44,782 nt of DNA from Candidatus Sungiibacteriota bacterium (GTDB lineage: Bacteria; Patescibacteriota; Minisyncoccia; Sungbacterales; HO2-52-23). Each line of letters starts with the position of its first letter. The stretch's first letter is position 1. The translations under genes and the position numbers were made by a program. The stretch spans positions 1 to 44,782 of the forward strand of contig JACPMG010000001.1 of the NCBI GenBank assembly GCA_016186095.1, written 5' to 3'. The notes beneath the pieces were generated by a model that worked only from the letters and a program-made list of their open reading frames with translations, had not been told where the DNA came from and did no database searches. Positions 17,145 through 26,181 of the stretch are shown here, one piece after another.

Positions 17145-18086
17145 ATGACTCTTTCGTTATTTCTTTTTTTTATCGGTTTCTACGTCCTGGTTAAAGGAGC
17201 AAATTGGCTTGTTGACGGCGCGTCTTCTCTGGCCCGCCGGCTCAACATCCCGGGTATTATTATAGGACTGGTTATCGCCGGAATCGGGACCTCCATTCCC
17301 GAATTTGCGGTTACTTTCTTTTCCAATCTTACCGGCGAGGGAGGGATCGGATTGGGGACTGTTGTTGGCTCTAACACCTTTAATATTCTTTTCATCCTCG
17401 GATTTACCGCGCTGGCGTTTCGTCTGCCTTTTCGAACGGAGTGGGTGGAGCGGGATTTATGGTGGAATATGCTCGCGGTGGCGATCGTCCTGGTATTCGC
17501 GCTGCCCGGAGCGAATGGGATATCGCGACTGGAGGGCGTTTTCATGCTCCTTATTTTTGGGGCCTGGATTTACGTGGTCATACGCCAGTCAAATCAGATG
17601 GAAGAAACGGCAGAGCCGGAAATCCGGCTTCTGACCTTTCCTATCGCTCTTGGATTTATTCTGGCTGGACTGGTAGGGGTGGTGATTGGCGGGAAGTGGG
17701 TGGTGGACGGGGCCGTAGTTTTTGCGCGGGCGCTGGGCACGAGCGAGCAGTTGATCGGCCTCACCATAGTTGGTATCGGCACCTCGCTTCCGGAGCTTGC
17801 GGTTACTTTTGTCGCGGCCTATAAAGGCAGAATGGGCATTGCCATAGGCAACATTATCGGATCAAACATTTTTGACTTTTTGATGATCTTGGGATTCGCC
17901 GCGCTTTTTAAGCCGATCTCCTTTCCGCAAGACGCGTTTTTTGACGGGATCGTCACTCTTTTTTCGGCGGCGCTTCTTTACGGCTCCATGTTCGTGGGAG
18001 AGCCTCTGGTTCTTAAACGCTGGCAGGGCTTGGTTTTTGTGTTTCTTTATGTGGTTTACCTGGTTTATATTTTAGGAAGGGGCTGA
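17145..18086 (+). CDS. CaCA-family calcium/sodium antiporter
   Basis: Two alpha repeats: GIGTSIPEFAVTFFSN...GSNTFNILFILG and GIGTSLPELAVTFVAA...GSNIFDFLMILG. Confidence 0.93.
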   Translation: MTLSLFLFFIGFYVLVKGANWLVDGASSLARRLNIPGIIIGLVIAGIGTSIPEFAVTFFSNLTGEGGIGLGTVVGSNTFNILFILGFTALAFRLPFRTEWVERDLWWNMLAVAIVLVFALPGANGISRLEGVFMLLIFGAWIYVVIRQSNQMEETAEPEIRLLTFPIALGFILAGLVGVVIGGKWVVDGAVVFARALGTSEQLIGLTIVGIGTSLPELAVTFVAAYKGRMGIAIGNIIGSNIFDFLMILGFAALFKPISFPQDAFFDGIVTLFSAALLYGSMFVGEPLVLKRWQGLVFVFLYVVYLVYILGRG

Positions 18087-18168
18087 CCGGCTTTCCGTCA
18101 AAAGAGTTTATGATTCGGGCTTCCCTTAGAATGTTTAAACTGATGTTATTTTGGGATAAAATAAAGGC

Positions 18169-18732
18169 ATGGCTTCAAAGCAGGAGAAAACCAAGTCAAT
18201 AAAAGAAAGGTATTCGTCCGGGGAACAAAAATCGCGCCACGCCATGGCGGAGTTTGGACCGGGGAAGAGGGAGTTTATTTTCTGCCCGCATGGCGAGGCG
18301 GTCTACTTCAAAAAATCCTGGCATCACATCGCTAAGTTTCTCCGATCTTACGAGACCAGGTCTCATAAGGTTTATGAGACCTGGTCTCGTAAAGATGTTA
18401 AGTTCAGGCTTTGCCCGGCGCACGAGATGATGAAAAATAAGCAGTACGAAGGTGAGGTTATTATTAAAAATGTCCCCGCCAAATTCCGCCGCGAACTGCT
18501 GAACTTAATCGAAAATATGGACGAGCGCGCGATGCGTAAAGATGTGCTGGATCGCGTACTTGGCATAAAAATGGCTGGTAACCGGTTACTAACTACGACC
18601 TCCGAAAACCAACTCGCCCAGCGAATTGCCAGTAAAATCGGGGAAGTGTTTAAGAAACAAGTCGCCATGAAGATTTCCCGCGCCAAAGGGGGAGATATAG
18701 TAAGAATAGAGATTGATTTCAACCAATTTTAA
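18169..18732 (+). CDS. NMD3-like / conserved hypothetical cysteine-containing protein with palindrome insertion
   Basis: FIFCPHGEAVYFKKSWHHIAKFLRS...KFRLCPAHEMMKNKQYEGEVIIKNVPAKFRRELLNLI...DVLDRVLG. Confidence 0.55.
   Translation: MASKQEKTKSIKERYSSGEQKSRHAMAEFGPGKREFIFCPHGEAVYFKKSWHHIAKFLRSYETRSHKVYETWSRKDVKFRLCPAHEMMKNKQYEGEVIIKNVPAKFRRELLNLIENMDERAMRKDVLDRVLGIKMAGNRLLTTTSENQLAQRIASKIGEVFKKQVAMKISRAKGGDIVRIEIDFNQF
18348..18392. repeat. 21-bp perfect inverted repeat inside CDS, 3-nt spacer
   Basis: TTACGAGACCAGGTCTCATAA-GGT-TTATGAGACCTGGTCTCGTAA. Confidence 0.95.
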
Positions 18733-18743
18733 AAGTAAAAAAT

Positions 18744-18768
18744 AATCGGTCGTCTAGACCGATTTTTT
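18744..18768. terminator. Rho-independent terminator between convergent genes
   Basis: AATCGGTC-GTCTA-GACCGATT then TTTT. Confidence 0.8.
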
Positions 18769-19296
18769 GTTCTCTATGCGCGCGACAATCTCCCAAAGCG
18801 CGGCAAGGGTGAAGGGAATGTTTAATAAAAGAAATGGAAGTGACCAGACAAGATATGAGTAATACGCCATAAATCCTCCACCCGCCACAAAAGATATGTT
18901 CCCGTATATTCCGGGAGAGAATACGACTCCAAATGTCAAACCGAGAAGAGCCGTAAGTCCAAGGATCGCCATCTCGGAGCTAAGGTCGCCGCGTCTGGCC
19001 ATGTTCACAAGTATCAGTACAGCAATGGCTGCGGTGAGTTTCCAGGAGTCGGGAGTATTTAGCACTCGCATAAGTGAGGCCGCGAGCACGATGCTTTGTG
19101 CTCCCATAAAGATAGGATTTCCTACGAAAACGGCAAATGCCCAAAGCAACATTACGCCCGTGAGAAAAAGATACGGCTGGCGCTTTTTGTCGAGAATGCC
19201 CCAAGTTGAGACAAGAAGCCCGATGTAGGCTAGCGTGTTGAAAGCTGCGCTCCAAAATGAAGTGAAGCCGAGTAATGTCTGCCAATCATGCGACAT
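18754..19296 (-). CDS. multi-pass membrane protein, hypothetical
   Basis: 180-aa strongly hydrophobic ORF with about six predicted TM segments. Confidence 0.6.
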   Translation of the reverse strand: MSHDWQTLLGFTSFWSAAFNTLAYIGLLVSTWGILDKKRQPYLFLTGVMLLWAFAVFVGNPIFMGAQSIVLAASLMRVLNTPDSWKLTAAIAVLILVNMARRGDLSSEMAILGLTALLGLTFGVVFSPGIYGNISFVAGGGFMAYYSYLVWSLPFLLLNIPFTLAALWEIVARIENKKSV

Positions 19297-19366
19297 TGTC
19301 GATCTCCCGGTTGTTTTGGTTCCGGATTTACTATATCGTGGGTGATGTAAAAGTCAAACCTTTTTT

Positions 19367-20632
19367 ATGCGTATCATCGCCGATTTTCATATCCATTCCC
19401 CATACGCCCGTGCCGTATCCAAAGAAATGACCTTGGAAAATCTGGATTACTGGGCGCGTCTCAAGGGAATCACCGTCATGGGCACGGGTGATTTTACGCA
19501 TCCTGCGTGGATTAAAGAAATAAAATCTAAACTGGAGCCGGCGGAACCAGGACTGTATAGAATCAAGAAGCAAGAAGCAAGAAGTAAGGACTCCGGAACG
19601 AGATTTATGCTAACGGTTGAGATCTCAAGTATTTACTCCAAGGGCGGAAAGGGGCGCAGGGTTCATAATTTAATTTTTTTCCCGTCCATAGAGTCCGCGG
19701 AGAAATTTAACGCGGCACTCGGCTGGCAGGGGAATTTAAAATCTGACGGCAGGCCGATTGTTGGGGTGGGCTCTAAAGAACTTCTTAAAATAGCGCTTGA
19801 TATTGATCCGCGCTGTTTCTTTGTGCCGGCTCATGTTTGGACTCCATGGTTCTCGCTTTTTGGTTCCATGTCGGGTTTTGACACGGTGGAGGAGTGTTTT
19901 GACGAGTATGCAAAATATATTTATGCGCTGGAGACGGGCTTATCCTCCGACCCGGCGATGAATTGGCGGCTATCGGCGCTTGATAAATACGCCCTAATCT
20001 CCAATTCGGACAGCCACTCTTTGAGAAGAATTGGCCGCGAAGCAAACATTTTTGACGCTGAACTTTCGTATGACGGCCTCGTCTCCGCGATAAAATCCAA
20101 AGACCCCCAAAAATTTCTTTCGACCATTGAATTTTTCCCGGAAGAGGGGATTTACCATTATGATGGACATAGAAACTGTAAAACTCGCCTGACCCCCAAG
20201 GAGACGCGAGAGCAAAAAAAACTCTGTCCGGTGTGCGGAAAACCGGTAACGGTAGGCGTGATGTATCGCGTGGAGGAGCTTGCGGATCGTCCGGAGGGAT
20301 TTCGGCCGCCGGACGCCATTCCCTACAAAAACATGGTGCCGCTTGATGAAATAATTGCCGAGGCATTTGGCGTGGCGTCGGCCACGACCAAAAGAGTGCA
20401 GGGGGAATATAAAAAATTAGTGCAAGAATTCGGAGGAGAGTTGCCGATTCTTTTTGACGTCACGGCGGGCGAGCTTGCCAGGCACGCGCGTCCGGAGGTT
20501 GCAGAGGGTATTATGCGCGTGCGCGAGGGGCGGCTGCATATTGAGCCCGGCTACGATGGTCTTTACGGCAAGGTAAAAATTTTCGAAGATGGCGAGCGTG
20601 AAGACATCTCCAAACAAAAAAGCCTTTTTTAG
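19367..20632 (+). CDS. PHP-domain protein, endonuclease Q-like
   Basis: MRIIADFHIHSPYARAVSKEMTLENLDYWARLKGITVMGTGDFTHPAWI...FFVPAHVWTPWFSLFGSMSGFD...ISNSDSHSL...C(x)nCPVCGKPVTVG. Confidence 0.8.
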   Translation: MRIIADFHIHSPYARAVSKEMTLENLDYWARLKGITVMGTGDFTHPAWIKEIKSKLEPAEPGLYRIKKQEARSKDSGTRFMLTVEISSIYSKGGKGRRVHNLIFFPSIESAEKFNAALGWQGNLKSDGRPIVGVGSKELLKIALDIDPRCFFVPAHVWTPWFSLFGSMSGFDTVEECFDEYAKYIYALETGLSSDPAMNWRLSALDKYALISNSDSHSLRRIGREANIFDAELSYDGLVSAIKSKDPQKFLSTIEFFPEEGIYHYDGHRNCKTRLTPKETREQKKLCPVCGKPVTVGVMYRVEELADRPEGFRPPDAIPYKNMVPLDEIIAEAFGVASATTKRVQGEYKKLVQEFGGELPILFDVTAGELARHARPEVAEGIMRVREGRLHIEPGYDGLYGKVKIFEDGEREDISKQKSLF

Positions 20633-20675
20633 GGCGACGCTGGAGTAGCGGGCATAATTTTGTTATGCTCTTATT

Positions 20676-21332
20676 ATGGACTGGCTTTTTAAACATTCGT
20701 GGATGCCGCAGATAAATCAGGTTATTCTGGTCATTGTGACCGCGGAATTTATTTTGACCGTTGCTTTCGGCCTGCTCGCGCCCTTTTTTGCGGTATTTGT
20801 CACCCAACAAATCATCGGCGGAAGCGTTGCCGTTATGGGCTTTGCCATTACTATTTATTGGGCCGTAAAATCGATATTACAGCTCGTTGTAGCCAAATAC
20901 ATTGATCGTAATCACGGCGAGATAGATGATTTTTATTTTTTCCTTGCCGGAGGGCTCCTAAACGCCCTTTTTATATCGCTCTATTTCTTTGCGACCCACG
21001 CGTGGCATATTTACGCCCTGCATTTTTTGATCGCCGTGGCCGACGCCATGCTGGTGCCGCCTTTTTACGCGATTTTCACGCGGCACGTGGATAAAGGCAA
21101 AGAAGGATTTGAGTGGTCTCTTTATTCCAGTTTTTCTATTGGAGCTGGAACCGCGCTGGGAAGCGCTACTGGGGGAATACTGGCCACTGTTGCCGGATTT
21201 CGCGTTGTTTTCCTTTTTACTGGAGCGCTTACTTTTATTTTTTCTATCATGCTTTTTTTCCTGCGTCCGTACATTAGGCCCAAAGTTACGCAGGATATGA
21301 TTAGGATCCCGGTGGATCGGAAAAAAATGTGA
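20676..21332 (+). CDS. half-length MFS-like membrane protein
   Basis: 218-aa ORF with about six TM segments and MFS-like GTALGSATGGILA. Confidence 0.6.
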   Translation: MDWLFKHSWMPQINQVILVIVTAEFILTVAFGLLAPFFAVFVTQQIIGGSVAVMGFAITIYWAVKSILQLVVAKYIDRNHGEIDDFYFFLAGGLLNALFISLYFFATHAWHIYALHFLIAVADAMLVPPFYAIFTRHVDKGKEGFEWSLYSSFSIGAGTALGSATGGILATVAGFRVVFLFTGALTFIFSIMLFFLRPYIRPKVTQDMIRIPVDRKKM

Positions 21333-23047
21333 CCAATCAGGAAATTGCCAAAGTTCTCTTCGAAATGGCGGCTCTCTACGAGATGGAGGGTGTTTTGTTC
21401 AAGCCGCGCGCCTATGAGAAGGCGGCTCTGGGGGTTGAGGCTCTCGATATGGAAGCGGAGGAAATTTATAAAAAGGGCGGCGTGAAATCGCTTGAGGAGA
21501 TTTCCGGGGTGGGCAAGGGGATTGCGTATCATATAGAGGCGCTCCTTAAAAAGGGCAGCTTTGCGGAATACGAGCGACTGAAGAAAAAGATTCCGGTAAA
21601 TATCTCGGAGCTCACCGCAGTGGAAGGAGTCGGACCCAAGATGATAAAAACGCTTTGGCAGAAATTAAGGGTCCGCAACCTTGCTGATCTGGAAAAAGCG
21701 GCGCGAGTGGGGAAAGTAAAGAAACTGCAGCATTTCGGCGAAAAATCCGAGCGGAAAATATTAAGAGGCATTGAATTTTTAAAAAAATCCGGCGGCAGGC
21801 AGGTTCTTGGATTCTTGCTGCCCGATGTTCGGAACCTCGAAAAAATTATTCGGTCTTTTCCAGAAGTAGAACAGGCAATAGTCTGCGGTTCTATACGCAG
21901 GCGTAAAGAAACCATAGGCGACATAGATATTTTAGCTACCTCCATCAAGCCCGAAAAAGTAATGGAACGATTTTTGGGCCTGCCCTTCATAGCCCATGTT
22001 TATGGCAGAGGCGTTACCAAGACCAATGTTAAGTTAAAAAATGGCCTGGACGCGGATATCCGAGTAGTTCCCAAAAAGTCATACGGCGCGGCAGTTAATT
22101 ATTTTACCGGATCCAAGGATCATAATATCGCCCTGCGAGAGCTTGCCATAAAGAAGGGCTGGAAGTTGAACGAGTATGGATTATTTCGCGGAAAGAAGTT
22201 GATCGCCGGTAGAGACGAGGAGGAAATTTATAAAGCGCTAGGCCTTCGCTATATTGAGCCGGAGATGCGGGAGAATACGGGGGAGATTAAAGCGGCACGA
22301 GCCAACAAGTTACCCCGACTTATCGGGTATGGCGACCTAAAAGGCGATCTACAAGTCCAAACCGACTGGACTGATGGCGAAAATTCTATCGAAGAGATGG
22401 CGCGTGCGGCAGAAAATTACGGGCTTGACTATATCGTTATCACCGATCATACTCGATCTTTGGCCATGACCGGAGGATCGGATGAAAAAAAACTTCTTAA
22501 GCAAATGTCCGAAATTGATAGACTCAACAGGAGTGGGAAATTTAAAAATTTCAAAATTTTGAAGGGCGCTGAGGTAAATATTGGAAAAGACGGGTTGTTG
22601 GATATTGATGATAAGACACTGGCCAAATTAGATGTGGTAGGTGCGGCTGTGCATAGCCATTTCAATTTGTCCAGACAAGAGCAAACCAAAAGGATTATCC
22701 GCGTCATGGAGAGCCCACACGTAGATATAATTTTTCATCTCACCGGCCGCATCATCAACCGCCGTGAGCCGATTGATGTAGATATTGGTGAGATTATAAA
22801 AGCCGCGAAACGCACCGGAACGATTCTGGAAATTGATGCCTACCCCGACCGGCTGGATATAAAAGATGAGTATATTCGAAAATGTGTAGAGGCCGGAGTG
22901 AAAATGTCCATTGATTCGGACGCGCATTCCAAAGAACATTTCAAAATGCTGGAGCATGGCATTGCGCAGGCGCGCAGAGGATGGGCTTCCAGTAGTGACA
23001 TTATAAATACTAGGCCAGCAGGTGAACTTGCTCGATTACTAAAATAA
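21329..23047 (+). CDS. polX: DNA polymerase X / PHP phosphoesterase (PolX)
   Basis: GTG start. N-terminal HhH repeats, VCGSIRRRKETIGDIDIL, NALRELAIKKG-like region, PHP domain DYIVITDHT...SIDSDAH. Confidence 0.93.
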   Translation: MTNQEIAKVLFEMAALYEMEGVLFKPRAYEKAALGVEALDMEAEEIYKKGGVKSLEEISGVGKGIAYHIEALLKKGSFAEYERLKKKIPVNISELTAVEGVGPKMIKTLWQKLRVRNLADLEKAARVGKVKKLQHFGEKSERKILRGIEFLKKSGGRQVLGFLLPDVRNLEKIIRSFPEVEQAIVCGSIRRRKETIGDIDILATSIKPEKVMERFLGLPFIAHVYGRGVTKTNVKLKNGLDADIRVVPKKSYGAAVNYFTGSKDHNIALRELAIKKGWKLNEYGLFRGKKLIAGRDEEEIYKALGLRYIEPEMRENTGEIKAARANKLPRLIGYGDLKGDLQVQTDWTDGENSIEEMARAAENYGLDYIVITDHTRSLAMTGGSDEKKLLKQMSEIDRLNRSGKFKNFKILKGAEVNIGKDGLLDIDDKTLAKLDVVGAAVHSHFNLSRQEQTKRIIRVMESPHVDIIFHLTGRIINRREPIDVDIGEIIKAAKRTGTILEIDAYPDRLDIKDEYIRKCVEAGVKMSIDSDAHSKEHFKMLEHGIAQARRGWASSSDIINTRPAGELARLLK

Positions 23048-23070
23048 AAAAGGGCGATGTGCCCCAGTGT

Positions 23071-23445
23071 TTATCGGAATATATCTAGACACGGCATCAA
23101 TACTAACCCCAGTAGTGGGAATTCGTCTTTGTCCCATGGTTTCGAGGTCCACACACCGCCGAGTTTGTCGAAAGCCACTCTGTCTTTAGGGATAAAAGCA
23201 GATGCCGATACACCGCTGCTGTAGATAAACAATACCTTGTCGCTCGCTTTGTAAGCCCTAACCTTAAGATTGCCGGAGGATAGATCGGAATCGTTGTAGG
23301 AATAACAATTGAGCTGTGCTACAAGAGTGGTGTCGCCGATGATGTAGCTACCAATTTTTGATGGTAGTTCTCCCGAGATGCCGTATGAAGGAAGAGACAA
23401 AATGGTTGTTGCTAACAGTACCGCTAAGAGCATCGGACGATTCAT
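23071..23445 (-). CDS. small secreted hypothetical protein
   Basis: Signal peptide MNRPMLLAVLLATTILSLPSYG; GGAGGAA ribosome-binding site. Confidence 0.55.
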   Translation of the reverse strand: MNRPMLLAVLLATTILSLPSYGISGELPSKIGSYIIGDTTLVAQLNCYSYNDSDLSSGNLKVRAYKASDKVLFIYSSGVSASAFIPKDRVAFDKLGGVWTSKPWDKDEFPLLGLVLMPCLDIFR

Positions 23446-23557
23446 GGCAAGTTCCTCCCGGGAAGTGCTAAGCTAAGTTATAGCAGACTTACTTTGTTTG
23501 TCAAGGCCTAGGGTAGTATAAGATTGTCTAGTAGCCCCCTATCAGGTATAAGTTAAT

Positions 23558-24130
23558 ATGCCCGTTGAACGCTCCGCAGGAATAATATTTTTTCGCAGTA
23601 CTCCGCAAGGCAGGAAGTATTTGGTGATACGCTCCTCGTATCACGGCGAGGATGGAAAACATAATTTTTGGGATTTTCCCAAAGGTCTTCTGGAAAAAGA
23701 TGAGGACGGCATGGCCGCGGCCAAACGCGAGGCAGTAGAGGAGGCGGGGATCAAAGACTATGAGATAATCTCCGATTTCAAAGAAACGGTTCGTTATTTT
23801 GTCCGCCGCCCATCTGGGCGAGCCTCGCTTTCGGCGGGCCGCGATCGCGATAAAAAAGCCGTATTAAAATTCGTGGCGATGTTTCTTGCCGAAACAAAAA
23901 CTGATACAGTGAAATTGTCTTGGGAGCACGATACTTACGAGTGGCTGCCATATGAGGAAGCCAAGGAGCGGCTTTCGCGAAAAGAAATGCAGACAGCGCT
24001 TCTTAAAGCGGAAGAATTTATTTTACCCAAAAAGTATACGCGACTGTTAAAAAAATACCGCGCGGAAGAGTTACAACCTATGCCAACATCGCGCGTTTGG
24101 CCGGAAAAGCGCATGCGGCGCGGGCGGTAG
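23558..24130 (+). CDS. NUDIX hydrolase with palindromic insertion
   Basis: FWDFPKGLLEKDEDGMAAAKREAVEEAGI Nudix box; RRPSGRASLSAGRDRDKK insertion; C-terminal reading overlaps MGMT-like frame. Confidence 0.85.
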   Translation: MPVERSAGIIFFRSTPQGRKYLVIRSSYHGEDGKHNFWDFPKGLLEKDEDGMAAAKREAVEEAGIKDYEIISDFKETVRYFVRRPSGRASLSAGRDRDKKAVLKFVAMFLAETKTDTVKLSWEHDTYEWLPYEEAKERLSRKEMQTALLKAEEFILPKKYTRLLKKYRAEELQPMPTSRVWPEKRMRRGR

Positions 24131-24324
24131 GCAATGCGCTAAACAAGAACGAGTTTACTGATGTGCCATGCCATCGCGTGGTGCGCTCGGACGGTGCCGT
24201 GGGCGGATACAACCAGGGAGCAAGAAGAAAAGTTAGTTTGCTGAAACAAGAAGGCATAAAAATGCTGCGTGATAGAGTATATTTAGGCAGGTATTTATGG
24301 AAAAAGACACCGTTCTTGAAGTAA
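24016..24324 (+). CDS. MGMT/Ogt-like DNA alkyltransferase, start uncertain (non-ATG), overlapping Nudix out of frame
   Basis: Frame reads IYFTQKVYATVKKIPRGRVTTYANIARLAGKAHAARAVGNALNKNEFTDVPCHRVVRSDGAVGGYNQGARRKVSLLKQEGI: full DNA-binding core plus PCHR active site. Confidence 0.8.
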   Translation: MYFTQKVYATVKKIPRGRVTTYANIARLAGKAHAARAVGNALNKNEFTDVPCHRVVRSDGAVGGYNQGARRKVSLLKQEGIKMLRDRVYLGRYLWKKTPFLK

Positions 24325-25019
24325 ATAACTTATCCGTTACGTTTGATTCCGAGGAAGTTCTTCGGGGGATTTCTTTTTCCGTAAAAAGGGGCGAGGCGCT
24401 GGCCATCATCGGTCCCAATGGTGCGGGCAAAACCGTGCTTTTCCGCGCTCTCTTGGGACTTATCCCGTATGAGGGAGAAATACGCTGGCAAGAAAAAATA
24501 CGTATAGGGTATGTGCCGCAAAAGTTTTTGCTGGATCGCTCCGTCCCTCTTACGGTGCAGGAGTTTTTCCTCCTTAAATCTCCCCATTTTTGGTTCCCGC
24601 CGGGATCTTTTCTTGAGCATCTGGAACATGAATTGAAACTGGTAGGGCTGTCACAGCAAATTCTATCACGGCCGCTGGGGGAGCTTTCCGGAGGCGAGCT
24701 TCAGCGTATTTTGGTTTCCTGGGCGATGCTCGACCACCCCGACGTTTTGCTGTTTGACGAGCCGACTGCGGGGATTGATCTTGGCGGAGAAGAGACGATT
24801 TATAACGTCATGCATCGTCTGCAGGATGAGCGCGGCACCACGGTGCTTTTGATCTCGCACGACTTGAATGTAGTGTATAGGCACGCGCAAAACGTGCTTT
24901 GCTTGAATAGGCGTATGGTGTGCCATGGCTCGCCGCAAGAGGTGTTGAATCCCGAAGAACTTATCAAAGTATATGGTGAAGGCGGATTTTACCACCATAT
25001 AGATACAAATTCGCACTAA
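24297..25019 (+). CDS. ABC transporter ATPase, metal-type (ZnuC-like)
   Basis: GPNGAGKTVLFRALLG, LSGGELQRILVSWAML, LLFDEPTAGID. Confidence 0.92.
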   Translation: MEKDTVLEVNNLSVTFDSEEVLRGISFSVKRGEALAIIGPNGAGKTVLFRALLGLIPYEGEIRWQEKIRIGYVPQKFLLDRSVPLTVQEFFLLKSPHFWFPPGSFLEHLEHELKLVGLSQQILSRPLGELSGGELQRILVSWAMLDHPDVLLFDEPTAGIDLGGEETIYNVMHRLQDERGTTVLLISHDLNVVYRHAQNVLCLNRRMVCHGSPQEVLNPEELIKVYGEGGFYHHIDTNSH

Positions 25020-25025
25020 TAATTT

Positions 25026-25790
25026 ATGGAAACGCCATTTATACAAACATTGCTTATGGCGCTTGTCGTGGGGATCGCCTCCGGCAGCGTGGGCGCTTTC
25101 ATCATTTTGAAGAGGATGGCACTTGTGGGAGATGCGCTCTCGCATGTAGCACTTCCCGGGATCGCTTTGGCTTTGGCTTATCGCGTGGATCCTTTCTGGG
25201 GAGTGCTTGTGTTTCTTCTGGGCGCGGCAGTACTTGTCTGGTGGCTTGAAGGAAAAACGAAACTTCCGGTTGAAGCGCTGGTAGGACTTCTTTTTACGGC
25301 GAGTCTTGCCGTGGGTATTTTAACCATTCCCGATACGGAAATTCTTGAGTCGCTTTTTGGAACTTTCCCGGCGTTTTCGCCTTATGTCTTGACCGCAGTA
25401 CTTGCTTTGGCTGTCATACTGGCGGGCGCTACGTTCCTTTGGGCCAAACGCTTTCTTTTTGCGGTCGTCTCGCCGGAGCTTGCCAAAGTTTCATCCGGGA
25501 AAAAGTGGGAGGGACTGATTCTTTTCATAGTTTTTGCCTTTGTAGTTGCGCTCGGCATTAAACTTGTGGGCACTCTTCTTATGGGCGCGCTGACAATTAT
25601 TCCCGCGTCCGTTGCCAAAAACATTTCGCGCAGCATGACGGGATTCATGGTTTTGAGCACTGCTTTGGGCGGGCTGATCGCGTTGGGAGGAGTTGTTATC
25701 GCAGGAGCTTTCGGGCTTCTGCCCGGCCCTACCATAATTCTTTTGGGCGTCGGGCTTTTTATAGTATCTCTGCTTTTGGGCAGAAAATAA
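25026..25790 (+). CDS. ABC-3 family metal permease (ZnuB-like)
   Basis: GSVGAFIILKRMALVGDALSHVALPGIALA, KLVGTLLMGALTIIPASVAKNI. Confidence 0.92.
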   Translation: METPFIQTLLMALVVGIASGSVGAFIILKRMALVGDALSHVALPGIALALAYRVDPFWGVLVFLLGAAVLVWWLEGKTKLPVEALVGLLFTASLAVGILTIPDTEILESLFGTFPAFSPYVLTAVLALAVILAGATFLWAKRFLFAVVSPELAKVSSGKKWEGLILFIVFAFVVALGIKLVGTLLMGALTIIPASVAKNISRSMTGFMVLSTALGGLIALGGVVIAGAFGLLPGPTIILLGVGLFIVSLLLGRK

Positions 25791-25820
25791 TTCATCCCGC
25801 TTTCAGCGGGATGAATTATT
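25786..25820. terminator. bidirectional terminator-like perfect hairpin between convergent genes
   Basis: AATAATTCATCCCGC-TTTCA-GCGGGATGAATTATT, 15-bp stem. Confidence 0.8.
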
Positions 25821-25831
25821 TTGGATACCAA

Positions 25832-26176
25832 TTATTTAATTGTCTCCGTAATCTTTTGAAATACAGGAGGGTGGCGCTGGGCAAGCTCGGCAAGGACTTT
25901 TCGATCAAGTTCTATTTTCTTTTTCTTCAAGCCCGACATCAGCGTGTTATACGAGAGGCCGTGCGCGTGGGCAGCCGCGCCTATTTTTGTCTGCCAAAGT
26001 TTTCGGAAATCACTCTTTCGGTGTCTCCTTCCGTGAAAAGAATAGGACCAGGCATGCAAAAGAGCCTCGCGGGCCAGCCGCTCCTTGGATTTTCTGCCCC
26101 AATGGAATCCTTTGGCATATTTGAGAAGTTTCTCTCTTTTTTTATGGGCGATAACGCCCCGTTTGACTCTAGTCAT
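25832..26176 (-). CDS. rplT: 50S ribosomal protein L20
   Basis: MTRVKRGVIAHKKREKLLKYAKGFHWGRKSKERLAREALLHAWSYSFHGRRHRKSDFRKLWQTKIGAAAHAHGLSYNTLM. Confidence 0.96.
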   Translation of the reverse strand: MTRVKRGVIAHKKREKLLKYAKGFHWGRKSKERLAREALLHAWSYSFHGRRHRKSDFRKLWQTKIGAAAHAHGLSYNTLMSGLKKKKIELDRKVLAELAQRHPPVFQKITETIK

Positions 26177-26181
26177 GTCAC

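Noticed and set aside
24049-24055. Simple frameshift at the A7 run as the cause of the Nudix/MGMT frame change
   Set aside because: The MGMT frame already reads family-like sequence (FTQKVYATVKK) upstream of this run, so any indel would have to be further 5'.
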